Assembly (NCBI GenBank): GCA_045646845.1
Contig: JAZRLO010000015.1
Span: 62,001-126,000, forward strand
Direction: 5' to 3'
DNA length: 64,000 bases
Source of the DNA: HGM04593 sp045646845
GTDB taxonomy: Bacteria; Bacteroidota; Bacteroidia; Bacteroidales; Bacteroidaceae
Shown here piece after piece: positions 46,841 to 55,825 of the stretch. The notes under the pieces are model-generated. The model had not been told where the DNA came from, did no database searches, and saw nothing but the letters and a program-made list of their open reading frames with translations. Position numbers and translations under genes: made by a program. How positions within the stretch are numbered: position 1 is the first letter of the stretch; each line of letters starts with the position of its first letter.

Positions 46841-48115
46841 ACCGATGAGAATGGATATCAACAGTACAGCACCCACGCATAACGGATAGTAAAGGTGCGG
46901 CATTATTGCCAAAGGAGAGATTCCTGCATACTTGGCAGCCGTAAGCAGCTGCGCACCATAGGGAAGCATTCCCTGCACAAAACAGGACGATGTATCGAGC
47001 AGACTGGCTGAACGGCGCGGAGTTATGCCGTTACTCCTTGAAATATCACGCGAAATATCACCTACTGTAAGTATGGCAATCGTATTGTTGGCAGTGCATA
47101 CGTTGGAAAGGGCCGTGAGCGCGCAAATGGCAAACTCTGCCGAACGGCGGCCTTTGAGCGAGGAGGTCACGAGCCTTACAATGAAATCAAGTCCTCCGTT
47201 CAGGCGGACAAGTTCAAGCATTCCCCCGGCAAGCATGGTCACTATTATGAGTTCAGCCATCCCCATGACACCGTCACCCATGACATTAAGGAACGACACA
47301 GGCGTGAATGAACCGTAAAAGAGACCTGTCGCACCGGCGGCAACGATGCCTACGGCAAGGACCAGCAGCACGTTCATTCCGAAAAGTGCCAACAATATAA
47401 CGAGGAGATAAGGCATGCATTTCAGCACATCGGCAAGAGTTGCATCATCGGTAATCGGACTACCCATACCCTCCCCCGAGAATATATAAATGAACAGCGT
47501 AACGACAGCAGCCGGCGTTACAAGAAGTATGTTTGCCATGAACTTGCTGCGCATTGAACATTGTTGAGTCTGCGTAGCGGCAATAGTAGTATCCGATATG
47601 AACGAAAGATTATCGCCGAAGAAAGCACCACCGACCACAATGGCCACAAGCCATGGGGTCCCGCAATTGAGCACTCCGGCAAGCTCCGTGACAATTGGCA
47701 TCAAAGCGACTATAGTACCGACAGATGTTCCTATGGCCATTGATATAAAGCAGGCTGCGACAAATATTCCGGCAGGAATATAGTCGGCTGGTACAAGATT
47801 GAGCGTAATGTTCACTGCCGCATCAATAGCACCCATATGTTTGGCTACAGCCGAAAATGCACCGGCGAGGACAAATATCCATATCATGTTCATGATACCG
47901 GCATTCGCCGCACCTTGCGAGAATTTTCCGATGCGCTCCTGGAGCGGCATTCCGCCAGTTATACAGACAGCATATACCGAAGCTACAAGAAAGGCCACGG
48001 CAATGGGTATGCTGTAGAAATCACGCGTAACGAGCGAACCTACAAGATATATCGACAGCATCACCACAATGGGCGTAAGAGCGAGTAGCCCCTTTTTGGA
48101 AGATTTTACGGACAT
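46817..48115 (-). CDS. Na+/H+ antiporter, NhaC family
   Basis: 432 residues, about ten to twelve hydrophobic segments. The NhaC-type core is visible as GGAFFGDNLSFISDTTIAATQTQQCSMRSKF and repeated as LSNVCTANNTIAILTVG, which recalls the second half of the pseudo-repeat; further helices include GTSVGTIVALMPIVTELAG. It exchanges sodium (or small organic ions such as malate/lactate in relatives) for protons at the inner membrane; substrate is not fixed by sequence. Its stop lies inside the terminator hairpin of the convergent PH-domain gene. Confidence 0.86.
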   Translation of the reverse strand: MSVKSSKKGLLALTPIVVMLSIYLVGSLVTRDFYSIPIAVAFLVASVYAVCITGGMPLQERIGKFSQGAANAGIMNMIWIFVLAGAFSAVAKHMGAIDAAVNITLNLVPADYIPAGIFVAACFISMAIGTSVGTIVALMPIVTELAGVLNCGTPWLVAIVVGGAFFGDNLSFISDTTIAATQTQQCSMRSKFMANILLVTPAAVVTLFIYIFSGEGMGSPITDDATLADVLKCMPYLLVILLALFGMNVLLVLAVGIVAAGATGLFYGSFTPVSFLNVMGDGVMGMAELIIVTMLAGGMLELVRLNGGLDFIVRLVTSSLKGRRSAEFAICALTALSNVCTANNTIAILTVGDISRDISRSNGITPRRSASLLDTSSCFVQGMLPYGAQLLTAAKYAGISPLAIMPHLYYPLCVGAVLLISILIGKRKHRPL

Positions 48116-48134
48116 AAAGAATTGATTTATTGTG

Positions 48135-48164
48135 CAAAATTACAAAAAACAACCGATACTGCAA
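48135..48164 (-). promoter_or_regulatory. promoter of the NhaC-type gene
   Basis: Minus strand TTG (48164-48162), 19-base spacer, TAATTTTG (48142-48135); the ATG follows about 20 bases later. Confidence 0.75.
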
Positions 48165-48276
48165 TATCATGTTACCACAAGGGAATTGCAGGAGAGCGTA
48201 AAGCGATTCCAATACAAAGGAGATGAAAAAGCACCGTGGACCCTTTGCAGGTTAACCCTGAATAGCGGCAAGGAAC

Positions 48277-48312
48277 ATAAAAAAGCGGAGCTTTCTTTCG
48301 AAAACTCCGCTT
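48277..48312 (-). terminator. intrinsic terminator of rpsO
   Basis: 8-bp stem aagcggag/ctccgctt (48283-48290 with 48305-48312) and, reading the minus strand, a T run that complements aaaaaa at 48279-48284. Confidence 0.9.
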
Positions 48313-48329
48313 AACTGTTCCGGCGCAGA

Positions 48330-48599
48330 TTATCTACGCAAGCCAAGCTTAGCGACAATTGCACGGTAACGGTTGATGTCACGGCTCTTAAGATAGTTAA
48401 GAAGCGCACGACGCTTACCTACCAACATTGTCAAAGCTCTCTGTGTGCTATAGTCTTTACGGTTAGCCTTGAGGTGCTCCGTCAAATGTGCAATACGGTA
48501 TGAGAACAATGCAATCTGGCTCTCTGCTGAACCAGTATCTGTATTAGACGTTCCGTATGTGCCAAAGATCTCTTTCTTCTTTTCTGAATCCAAATACAT
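48330..48599 (-). CDS. rpsO: 30S ribosomal protein S15
   Basis: 89 residues, exact family length. Binds 16S rRNA helices in the platform of the small subunit. Opens MYLDSEKKKEIFGTYGTSNTDTG and has the S15 motifs TGSAESQIALFSYRIAHLTEHLKANRKDYSTQRAL and LVGKRRALLNYLKSRD. A longer in-frame reading starting at 48713 would add 38 residues unlike S15 and was rejected. Has its own promoter and terminator; the leader between them is about 78 bases, where S15 often regulates itself in other bacteria. Confidence 0.97.
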   Translation of the reverse strand: MYLDSEKKKEIFGTYGTSNTDTGSAESQIALFSYRIAHLTEHLKANRKDYSTQRALTMLVGKRRALLNYLKSRDINRYRAIVAKLGLRR

Positions 48600-48683
48600 A
48601 ATTTGAAGTTTTAAAGGGTTAAAAAATATCTTTTGGCCGACAAATGAATGCGCCCGGGGCGCACTATGTTGCCAACGCGGGTG

Positions 48684-48713
48684 CAAAGATACAACCATTT
48701 TCCGTAACATCAA
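48684..48713 (-). promoter_or_regulatory. rpsO promoter
   Basis: Minus strand TTG (48713-48711), 19-base spacer, TATCTTTG (48691-48684). Confidence 0.8.
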
Positions 48714-48818
48714 TCACTTTTCACTGTTTTTTTGCAAAACATCCCTTTAGAACAGAAAAAAGTCATTTCATTTTCAAACATTTACATACAAAGAGCCCTT
48801 AAACAGCCATTTTCTCGC

Positions 48819-48836
48819 TATTTTTGTGTAACTTTG
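48819..48836 (+). promoter_or_regulatory. two overlapping-phase -7 boxes ahead of typA
   Basis: TATTTTTG (48819-48826) and TAACTTTG (48829-48836), both exact TAnnTTTG matches 10 bases apart; no clear -33 TTTG. They lie about 230 bases ahead of typA, and the repeat at 48922-48994 would be inside the leader. Confidence 0.5.
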
Positions 48837-48921
48837 CAGTCGCTTGCGACTGCTCAACCACAGAGCATGCAATACCGATATAAACAAAAGAAAACAAGAA
48901 CAGCAGTACCCCTCCGTTTTC

Positions 48922-48994
48922 TGTCATACTGAGCATAGCGAAGTATCTCTTTTATACGACATTTTGAGATCCTTCACATCCGTTCAGGATGACA
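48922..48994. repeat. imperfect inverted repeat resembling a widely dispersed tgtcatcctga... element
   Basis: Arm 48922-48949 (tgtcatactgagcatagcga and onward) and arm 48966-48994 are imperfect reverse complements, with a 16-base spacer. The consensus tgtcatcctgagc...gaaggatctc resembles a short dispersed repeat that I have seen between genes in many bacterial genomes. It lies in the 466-base gap between rpsO and typA. I see no gene in that gap; the remainder holds the two promoters. Confidence 0.7.
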
Positions 48995-49065
48995 AATACG
49001 CGAAGGAGTATTGAAATTGTGGCAGCAGCTATATTACTCAAAAAAAAAAGGAAACAAAGATATAT

Positions 49066-50862
49066 ATGCAGAACTTACGTAACATCGCCATCATTGCACA
49101 CGTTGACCACGGCAAGACTACACTTGTCGATAAGATGATGTTGGCAGGAAACTTGCTCAAGGAGCAGGACAACGACAAACTCACACTCGACAACAACGAA
49201 CTGGAACGCGAGAGAGGTATAACCATCCTTTCAAAGAACGTGTCTATCCGTTACAAGGATACCAAGATAAACATCATAGACACTCCGGGACACAGCGACT
49301 TCGGCGGTGAGGTTGAACGCGTACTCAACATGGCCGACGGTTGCATCCTGCTCGTTGATGCCTTTGAAGGCCCCATGCCACAGACACGTTTCGTGCTGCA
49401 GAAGGCATTGCAGATTGGTCTGAAGCCGATTGTCGTAGTCAACAAAGTTGACAAGCCCAACTGCCGTCCGGAGGAGGTTTATGAAATGGTCTTCGACCTG
49501 ATGTTCTCTCTTGAGGCGACAGAGGAGCAGCTTGATTTCCCTGTGCTCTACGGCTCGGCAAAGAACAACTGGATGAGCACAGACTGGCGTAAGGAGACTA
49601 CAGACCTCACTGCCCTGCTCGATGCGATACTGGAACACATTCCGGCACCCGAAAAGCTGGAAGGTACACCCCAGATGCTCATCACCTCGCTCGACTACTC
49701 GCCCTACACAGGCCGCATCGCCGTTGGACGTGTACACCGCGGCACACTCACCGAAGGTTCTAACGTCACACTCGTTAACCGCAACGGCGAGCAGAGCAAG
49801 ATGAAGATTAAGGAGCTGCACACCTTTGAGGGCCTTGGCCGCCGCAAGACCGAGAGCGTAAGTTCGGGCGACATCTGCGCCATTGTGGGACTTGACAAGT
49901 TCGAGATTGGCGACACCATCTGCGACTTTGAGAACCCCGAGGCATTGCCGCCAATCGCCATCGACGAGCCTACAATGAGTATGCTCTTTACCATCAACGA
50001 CTCGCCGTTCTTTGGCAAGGAGGGCAAGTTCGTTACATCGCGCCACATTCAGGACCGTCTTGACAAGGAGCTCGACAAGAACCTTGCACTGCGCGTGAAG
50101 AAAGACCCCGAGGAGGATGCATGGACAGTGTTCGGCCGAGGCGTGCTGCACCTTTCGGTGCTCATCGAGACAATGCGCCGCGAGGGTTATGAGCTGCAGG
50201 TAGGTCAGCCACAGGTTATATACAAGGAGATTGACGGTGTGAAGCACGAGCCTATCGAGGAACTCACAATCAATGTCCCCACCGACTACTCAAGCAAGAT
50301 TATCGACATGGTTACACGCCGCAAAGGCGAGATGCTCTCAATGGAAGCACAGGGCGAGCGTGTAAACATAGAGTTCAACATACCTTCACGCGGTATCATC
50401 GGCCTGCGCACCAACGTGCTCACGGCATCGGCCGGCGAGGCCATCATGGCACACCGTTTCAAGGAGTATCAGCCATTCAAGGGCGAGATTGAGCGCCGCA
50501 CTAACGGTTCACTGGTAGTAATGGAAAGCGGCACGGCATTCGCATATGCCATAGACAAACTGCAGGAGCGCGGAAAATTCTTCATAAACCCGCAGGAAGA
50601 GGTATATGCCGGACAGGTCGTGGGCGAACACATACACGAGAACGACCTTGTTATAAATGTCACCAAAAGCAAGAAACTCACCAACATGCGCGCCAGCGGA
50701 AGCGACGACAAGGCACGTATCGTGCCGCCTATCGTATTCTCGCTCGAGGAGGCTCTTGAATACATAAAGGAGGACGAATACCTCGAAGTGACCCCGAAGT
50801 CAATGCGCATGCGCAAGATAATACTCGACGAGTTGGAGCGCAAACGCGCGAACAAGATCTGA
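49066..50862 (+). CDS. typA: ribosome-associated GTPase TypA/BipA
   Basis: 598 residues. Translational GTPase with G1 AHVDHGKTTLVDKMM, G2 RERGITILSKNVS, G3 DTPGHSDFGGEVERVLNM, G4 NKVDKPNCRPEEV, G5 YGSAKNNW, then domains II and III, a fifth domain with PTDYSSKIIDMVTRRKGEMLSME, and the BipA-specific C-terminal region (RIVPPIVFSLEEALEYIKEDEYLEVTPKSMRMRK). It aids large-subunit assembly and stress growth. The thioredoxin-like lipoprotein gene starts six bases later. Confidence 0.97.
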   Translation: MQNLRNIAIIAHVDHGKTTLVDKMMLAGNLLKEQDNDKLTLDNNELERERGITILSKNVSIRYKDTKINIIDTPGHSDFGGEVERVLNMADGCILLVDAFEGPMPQTRFVLQKALQIGLKPIVVVNKVDKPNCRPEEVYEMVFDLMFSLEATEEQLDFPVLYGSAKNNWMSTDWRKETTDLTALLDAILEHIPAPEKLEGTPQMLITSLDYSPYTGRIAVGRVHRGTLTEGSNVTLVNRNGEQSKMKIKELHTFEGLGRRKTESVSSGDICAIVGLDKFEIGDTICDFENPEALPPIAIDEPTMSMLFTINDSPFFGKEGKFVTSRHIQDRLDKELDKNLALRVKKDPEEDAWTVFGRGVLHLSVLIETMRREGYELQVGQPQVIYKEIDGVKHEPIEELTINVPTDYSSKIIDMVTRRKGEMLSMEAQGERVNIEFNIPSRGIIGLRTNVLTASAGEAIMAHRFKEYQPFKGEIERRTNGSLVVMESGTAFAYAIDKLQERGKFFINPQEEVYAGQVVGEHIHENDLVINVTKSKKLTNMRASGSDDKARIVPPIVFSLEEALEYIKEDEYLEVTPKSMRMRKIILDELERKRANKI

Positions 50863-50868
50863 CAGACA

Positions 50869-51927
50869 ATGAGAAGGGTTGTAATATATACACTACTGTT
50901 GTTCATCCTTACGGCATGTCTCAATGGCTCCTCCACTGAGACATCATACACTATAAGCGGACAGTTGGAGAAGGAGGGAGAGACCGTCTATCTTTACGGC
51001 TGGGACAGCCGCTACACCAAATGCGACTCCACGACAAGCGACAAGAACGGCAACTTCTCAATCTCTATTCCGACAGACACCATAATACCTCTTGCCCTGC
51101 ACATGCCCGACGGGCGCATAGTCACACTCTATGCCGAGCCCGACTTGAAGGCAACGCTCAGCAAAGACTCCCTGACTGGCTGCGGATGGAGCGTCAACGG
51201 CGGCAAGACCCAGGCACTGCACGACAGTATCTCGCGCATACTCGACAGCAAGAGCAGTTACATGGCCCGTACAGCCGTAATAGACAGTTTCATCGCCAGT
51301 CACCCCAACAGCGAGGTGTGTATCATGTTGCTAAGAAGATACATGATAGAGATACCCAAACCGGACAATGCGCATATAAGAACCCGCATAGCCAACCTCA
51401 GCGGAAACCTGCAGGACCACGAATACATAGTATCGACCAACAAACTGATAAACCAGAACCACAGCAACATACTGCACAAATCGTTCCCGGGATTCGAGTA
51501 CAAGACCATTGATGGGAAAAAGACAACACTCACCGACTTCTCCCAAAAATACACATTAGTAACCTTCTGGGCATCATGGGACGAGAAGAGCCGCACGGAA
51601 ATGTGCAAGCTGAGGGCATTGAGTGACAGTATCAAGAGCGAAACATTCAACATGCTCAACATTTCTCTGGACCATGACACCGAAGCATGGAGAAGCTTTG
51701 TCAACAGCGACAGCATTGCCGGTGTAAACGTATGCGACACGGCCGGATTCAACTCCCCGATACTTGACAAGTTCAACATAAAATCCATCCCTTTCAGCAT
51801 GCTCGTCACACCATACCAGAGAATCAGCATGTACGGTGTATCATTTGACAGTTGCATCCATCACATAGATTCCGTTGTGACAAAATACGACAAGGAAAGA
51901 GAGGAGAGCAAGAAGAAAAACAAGTAA
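50869..51927 (+). CDS. TlpA/AhpC-like thioredoxin-fold lipoprotein with the CxxC lost
   Basis: 352 residues. Lipobox LLFILTAC with Cys17. Residues about 25-110 resemble DUF4369 (SYTISGQLEKEGETVYLYGW ... DSTTSDKNGNFSISIP). Residues 200-340 are a thioredoxin fold: FPGFEYKTIDGKKTTLTDFS, KYTLVTFWASWDEKSRTEM, MLNISLDHDTEAWRSFV, FNIKSIPFSMLVTP. In TlpA-like proteins FWASW is followed by C-x-x-C; here those positions are Asp238 and Ser241. The cis-Pro region I-P-F is kept. So the fold remains but thiol redox chemistry at that site cannot occur; it may bind or scaffold instead. Other Cys residues are scattered (Cys52, Cys105, Cys151, Cys246). Follows typA by six bases, and yifB comes 24 bases later. 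Confidence 0.88.
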   Translation: MRRVVIYTLLLFILTACLNGSSTETSYTISGQLEKEGETVYLYGWDSRYTKCDSTTSDKNGNFSISIPTDTIIPLALHMPDGRIVTLYAEPDLKATLSKDSLTGCGWSVNGGKTQALHDSISRILDSKSSYMARTAVIDSFIASHPNSEVCIMLLRRYMIEIPKPDNAHIRTRIANLSGNLQDHEYIVSTNKLINQNHSNILHKSFPGFEYKTIDGKKTTLTDFSQKYTLVTFWASWDEKSRTEMCKLRALSDSIKSETFNMLNISLDHDTEAWRSFVNSDSIAGVNVCDTAGFNSPILDKFNIKSIPFSMLVTPYQRISMYGVSFDSCIHHIDSVVTKYDKEREESKKKNK

Positions 51928-51951
51928 CGACAAGACAAACATTCAGTTCGC

Positions 51952-53490
51952 ATGTTGGTAAAAGTCCTGGCTGCAGCCATACAGGGTATAGGCGCAACAC
52001 TCGTAACAATAGAAGTCAACGCACTGCGTGGAATAAAATTCTTCCTCGTAGGATTGCCCGACAATGCCGTCAAGGAGAGCCAGCAGCGCATCAACTCGGC
52101 ATTTCACCAGAACGGCCTTCGGTTCCCGAGCAAACAGATAATCGTGAACATGGCCCCTGCCGACATAAAGAAGGAGGGATCGGCATACGACCTGCCGATA
52201 GCGGTAGGAATACTGGCCTCGGACGAGGTCGTCTCTACAGACAAGCTCGACCGTTATCTCATAATGGGTGAATTGGGGCTCGACGGACTCCTGATGCCAA
52301 TCAAGGGAGCATTGCCAATCACCATAAAAGCAAAAGAACTCGGCTACGAGGGCATAATACTCCCCAAGAGCAATGCCGCAGAAGCAGCCGTCGTAGATGG
52401 CATTGACGTCTATGCGGCTGATGACCTGATGCAGGTGATACGGTTCCTTAACGGAGAAGGCGGAATTGCCCCATACAAAGTAGATATAGAGAACGGATTC
52501 TATTCAAAGCAGAGCACGTTCCCGTTCGACTTCAACGAAGTTCGCGGACAGGAGAGCGTAAAACGCGCCTTCGAGGTCGCCGCAGCAGGCGGACACAACC
52601 TTATAATGGTAGGCCCTCCGGGAAGCGGAAAATCAATGATGGCCAAGAGACTGCCCAGCATTCTGCCACCCCTGACCCTTGATGAAAGCCTCGAGACCAC
52701 CAAGATACACTCCGTGAGCGGAATGATGCCCGACGGAGTATCGCTCATAACCCAACGCCCCTTCCGCAGCCCCCACCACACCATATCATCGGTAGCCCTG
52801 TGCGGAGGCGGAAGCAACCCCAAGCCGGGCGAGATTTCATTGGCACACAACGGAGTACTGTTCCTTGACGAACTCCCCGAATTCAGCCGCGACGTATTAG
52901 AGGTGATGCGCCAACCGCTCGAGGACCGCAAGATATGCGTAGCACGCGCCAACTACAAGGTAGAGTACCCTGCAGGAGTGATGTTCATCGCCTCGATGAA
53001 CCCCTGTCCGTGCGGTTATTACAACCACCCGACCAAGGCATGCACATGTAGCCCGGGACAGGTACAACGGTACCTCAACAAGATAAGCGGCCCACTTCTC
53101 GACCGCATCGACATACAGATAGAGATTGTCCCCGTTCCGTTCGAGAAGATATCGGACACAGTCCCCGGGGAGCCCAGTTCAGCAATCCGCGAACGCGTCA
53201 TCGCTGCTCGCAGGATACAGGCCGCACGCTTCAAGGAGGAAAAAGGCATACACTGCAACGCGCAGATGACTCCGAAACTCATTGCAAAATATGCAGTTCT
53301 CGACGAAACAAGCCTGGCCATGCTGAAAACCGCCATGACACGCTTTGACCTCTCGGCCCGCGCATACGACCGCATACTGAAGGTCGCACGCACCATAGCC
53401 GACCTTGCCGGCAGCGAGGAGATACAGCCCATGCACATAGCCGAAGCGATTGGTTACCGCAACCTCGACCGCGAGTCATGGGGAACATAG
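51952..53490 (+). CDS. comM: YifB/ComM-type Mg-chelatase-like AAA+ ATPase
   Basis: 512 residues. N-terminal ribosomal S5-like domain (VLAAAIQGIGATLVTIEVNALRGIKFFLVGLPDNAVKES), AAA+ core with Walker A MVGPPGSGKSMMAKRLP, Walker B VLFLDELPEFSRDVLE, and the C-terminal NPCPCGYY and TACTCSPGQ-type cysteine motifs, plus ARSYDRILKVARTIADL-type end (here SARAYDRILKVARTIADLAG). ComM helicases promote branch migration during natural transformation; YifB in non-competent bacteria is less understood. Ends just before the 88-bp tandem repeat. Confidence 0.93.
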   Translation: MLVKVLAAAIQGIGATLVTIEVNALRGIKFFLVGLPDNAVKESQQRINSAFHQNGLRFPSKQIIVNMAPADIKKEGSAYDLPIAVGILASDEVVSTDKLDRYLIMGELGLDGLLMPIKGALPITIKAKELGYEGIILPKSNAAEAAVVDGIDVYAADDLMQVIRFLNGEGGIAPYKVDIENGFYSKQSTFPFDFNEVRGQESVKRAFEVAAAGGHNLIMVGPPGSGKSMMAKRLPSILPPLTLDESLETTKIHSVSGMMPDGVSLITQRPFRSPHHTISSVALCGGGSNPKPGEISLAHNGVLFLDELPEFSRDVLEVMRQPLEDRKICVARANYKVEYPAGVMFIASMNPCPCGYYNHPTKACTCSPGQVQRYLNKISGPLLDRIDIQIEIVPVPFEKISDTVPGEPSSAIRERVIAARRIQAARFKEEKGIHCNAQMTPKLIAKYAVLDETSLAMLKTAMTRFDLSARAYDRILKVARTIADLAGSEEIQPMHIAEAIGYRNLDRESWGT

Positions 53491-53497
53491 CGACCCA

Positions 53498-53691
53498 ACT
53501 TCGGCACCCCTGGCGGCAAATAGTCGTGCGGAGTGCAGACGAAGTTTGCACCGCAAGGGATGCCAGACAGACAGGGTTGTCAAAGCAAAAACGCAGTGCC
53601 ACGACTTCGGCAACCCTGGCGGCAGATAGTCGTGCGGAGTGCAGACGAAGTTTGCACCGCAAGGGATGCCAAACAGACAGGGTTGTCAAAG
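53498..53691. repeat. 88-bp intergenic direct repeat, two copies
   Basis: Copies at 53498-53585 and 53604-53691 differ at only about three positions and are separated by 18 bases. Each holds acttcggca(a/c)ccctgg at one end and acagggttgtcaaag at the other, whose aaccctg/cagggtt cores are inverted, plus a bulged hairpin from tgcggagtgca to tgcaccgca. It has no coding continuity with yifB or the M48 gene. Confidence 0.9.
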
Positions 53692-53754
53692 GTGGGGATA
53701 TGACAAGGTCAAAGGTGAAACCAGAAAGCGAAAAATTAAAATAAAGAGTGCAAT

Positions 53755-54531
53755 ATGAAAAGGATAATATTCATACTCATGCTGTCGGTCAGTGTTGCGA
53801 ACACGACATACGCACAGGACTGGCTGAAGTTGCTCAACGGCACATTGAAGGCCGGCAAGGCTCTGACCATAAGTGACGAGGAGCTTGCCGAAGCGGTAAG
53901 TGAGAGCGTAAAGGAGATGGACAGAAGCAACAGCGTCTGCCCCGAGAGCAACAGCTACACCAAGCGGCTGCGCCGCATAACGAGAGGCATGACCAGTGCG
54001 GATGGAATATCATTGAACTTTAAGGTTTATAGAGCCAGTGAAGTGAACGCATTCGCCTGCCCAGACGGTAGCATACGCGTATATACCGCACTTATGGATA
54101 TACTTACCGACGAAGAACTGCTCGGAGTCATCGGACACGAGATTGGACATATTGCCCTGCGCCATTCCAAAAAGGCATGGAAGGATGCACTGCTGCGCAG
54201 TGCCGCATCAGATGCCATAGGCGCGTTCAGCGACACATGGGCATCCCTGTCGAGTTCAGCGATAGGAGATATTGCCGGAGTGGCAATGTCGGCCAAGCAT
54301 TCAAGGAAACAGGAAAACGAAGCCGACAACTACGGATACAACTTCCTGAAGAAGTGCGGCAAGAACCCGTGGGCAATAGGCGTTGCATTCATCAAGATGA
54401 AGAAACTGTCCGAAAGCAACGAATCGCAGTTTGACATCCTGCTGAAGCCATTTGCATCGCACCCCGACTTCGACGAGCGCATAGAGAACATAAGAAAAAA
54501 AGCAAAGAAAGACGGTTACCCGTGCCGGTAA
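53755..54531 (+). CDS. M48-family zinc metalloprotease, secreted
   Basis: 258 residues. Signal peptide at 1-21 (ending TTYAQ before D22). M48 core: DGISLNFKVYRASEVNAFACPDGSIRVYTALMD then HEIGHIALRHSKK, the HExxH active site, and the third ligand in KQENEADNYGYNFLKKCG (E-x-x-A-D). Such proteases handle misfolded or outer-membrane proteins in the periplasm (BepA/LoiP group). No TPR part is present, so it is the short form. Starts 63 bases after the tandem repeat; the LOG gene follows after 13 bases. Confidence 0.92.
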   Translation: MKRIIFILMLSVSVANTTYAQDWLKLLNGTLKAGKALTISDEELAEAVSESVKEMDRSNSVCPESNSYTKRLRRITRGMTSADGISLNFKVYRASEVNAFACPDGSIRVYTALMDILTDEELLGVIGHEIGHIALRHSKKAWKDALLRSAASDAIGAFSDTWASLSSSAIGDIAGVAMSAKHSRKQENEADNYGYNFLKKCGKNPWAIGVAFIKMKKLSESNESQFDILLKPFASHPDFDERIENIRKKAKKDGYPCR

Positions 54532-54544
54532 CCACACTACAGAG

Positions 54545-55129
54545 ATGGAACTTAAGAATATCTGCATCTACTGCGCATCGAGCAGCAAGGTTGCGCAGGA
54601 ATACAACGACGCGGCATACGAACTGGGAGCACTCCTGGCAAAGGAGGGCATAACTGTAGTTACCGGTGCCGGAAGCATCGGCCTGATGCGTAAGGTTGAG
54701 GACGGAGCACTGGAAAACGGAGGAAAGGCGATTGGTGTTATTCCACAGTTCATGGTTGAGCAGGAGTGGCACCATAAGGGGCTCACGGAACTGCATGTCA
54801 CACAGAGCATGCATGAACGCAAGCAGATGATGGCCGACCTCAGCGATGCCGTTATAGCATTGCCAGGTGGTTGCGGAACCATTGAGGAGCTGAGCGAGAT
54901 AATCACGTGGAAGCAGTTGGGACTATACCTCAACCCCATTGTAATATTGAACATCAACGGATATTACGACCATTACATCGCGCAATTGGGCAAGGCCATC
55001 GAGGAGAATTTCATGGGAGAGATACACGGCAGCATATGGAGCGTGGCAAAGACTCCGGCCGAGGCGTTGGAAATCATAAGGAACACCCCACATTGGGATG
55101 CGACAATAAGAAAATACGCGGCACTATGA
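54545..55129 (+). CDS. LOG-family (TIGR00730) nucleotide phosphoribohydrolase-like protein
   Basis: 194 residues. Rossmann-like fold with the family motif ALPGGCGTIEELSEIITWKQLGL (PGGxGTxxE) and GAGSIGLMRKVEDGALENGGKAIGVIP. LOG proteins cut ribose-5'-phosphate from cytokinin-type nucleotides or AMP; in most bacteria they are annotated only as Rossmann-fold proteins. Its stop overlaps the start of the DUF4271 gene (ATGA). Confidence 0.92.
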   Translation: MELKNICIYCASSSKVAQEYNDAAYELGALLAKEGITVVTGAGSIGLMRKVEDGALENGGKAIGVIPQFMVEQEWHHKGLTELHVTQSMHERKQMMADLSDAVIALPGGCGTIEELSEIITWKQLGLYLNPIVILNINGYYDHYIAQLGKAIEENFMGEIHGSIWSVAKTPAEALEIIRNTPHWDATIRKYAAL

Positions 55130-55821
55130 CAGATATTCCGGCACCATACAATATGATGAACGATGACATAATCATGTCACTCTTCATACTGAACCTTGCA
55201 GGAATATCATACGTATTCCTGATGAACGGGGCAAGCATAATGGAGAGACTCAAGTGTACCTTCTATTACGGCAACAAGAGCGTGCCCTTCAACGACAGGA
55301 CACACACTACCAGAATATGCAACCTGCTGATGTACATGCAGACGGTATTCCTGTGCGTAATACTCCTTACAAAGTATCTGCAGGGAAATATGTTGCTGGC
55401 AGCCGACAGCAGGCAGACGGTACACATGTGCATCTTCGCATTAGCCGCGACAGCCGTAATACTGCTCAAAGGATTCGCATACGACATCGTGAACAACATA
55501 CTGTTCAACGGCAAGGATGCAGCTGAATGGAGAAGCCAGTATCTCTTCACGGTAAAGATCACAGGTTTTGCCCTTCTGCCGGCAGCAACAGCCATATTGC
55601 TCATGCCCGAAACATCTTTCTATTATGTAGAAATTTATTCAATTCTGATACTCATTGCATATATCTACACGATTACCAGCAGTTTAATCAGAATCATTTT
55701 TCGCGAAAAGAAGAGTTTTTTGGATATTTTTTTATATCTTTGCGCACTCGAATTTTTACCCATGGCTTTGGTGTGGAAATCGGTACTACAATTGAATGAA
55801 TTTATAACTACAAAAATTTAG
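55126..55821 (+). CDS. DUF4271 integral membrane protein
   Basis: 231 residues from the ATG overlapping the LOG stop. About five to six hydrophobic helices (SLFILNLAGISYVFLM, MQTVFLCVILLTKYL, MCIFALAATAVILLKGF, ITGFALLPAATAILLM, IYSILILIAYIYTITSSLI, FLDIFLYLCALEFLPMALV). It fits DUF4271, a Bacteroidota membrane family regularly found just before hemD; its function is unknown. Four bases separate it from hemD. Confidence 0.87.
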   Translation: MTDIPAPYNMMNDDIIMSLFILNLAGISYVFLMNGASIMERLKCTFYYGNKSVPFNDRTHTTRICNLLMYMQTVFLCVILLTKYLQGNMLLAADSRQTVHMCIFALAATAVILLKGFAYDIVNNILFNGKDAAEWRSQYLFTVKITGFALLPAATAILLMPETSFYYVEIYSILILIAYIYTITSSLIRIIFREKKSFLDIFLYLCALEFLPMALVWKSVLQLNEFITTKI

Positions 55822-55825
55822 GACA

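Noticed and set aside
48132..48314. 60-codon open frame between the NhaC-type gene and rpsO
   Set aside because: Overlaps the NhaC promoter and the rpsO terminator on the other strand; no recognisable protein.
53498..53691. CRISPR-like array
   Set aside because: Only two units of 88 bases with an 18-base spacer, no cas genes; not CRISPR geometry.
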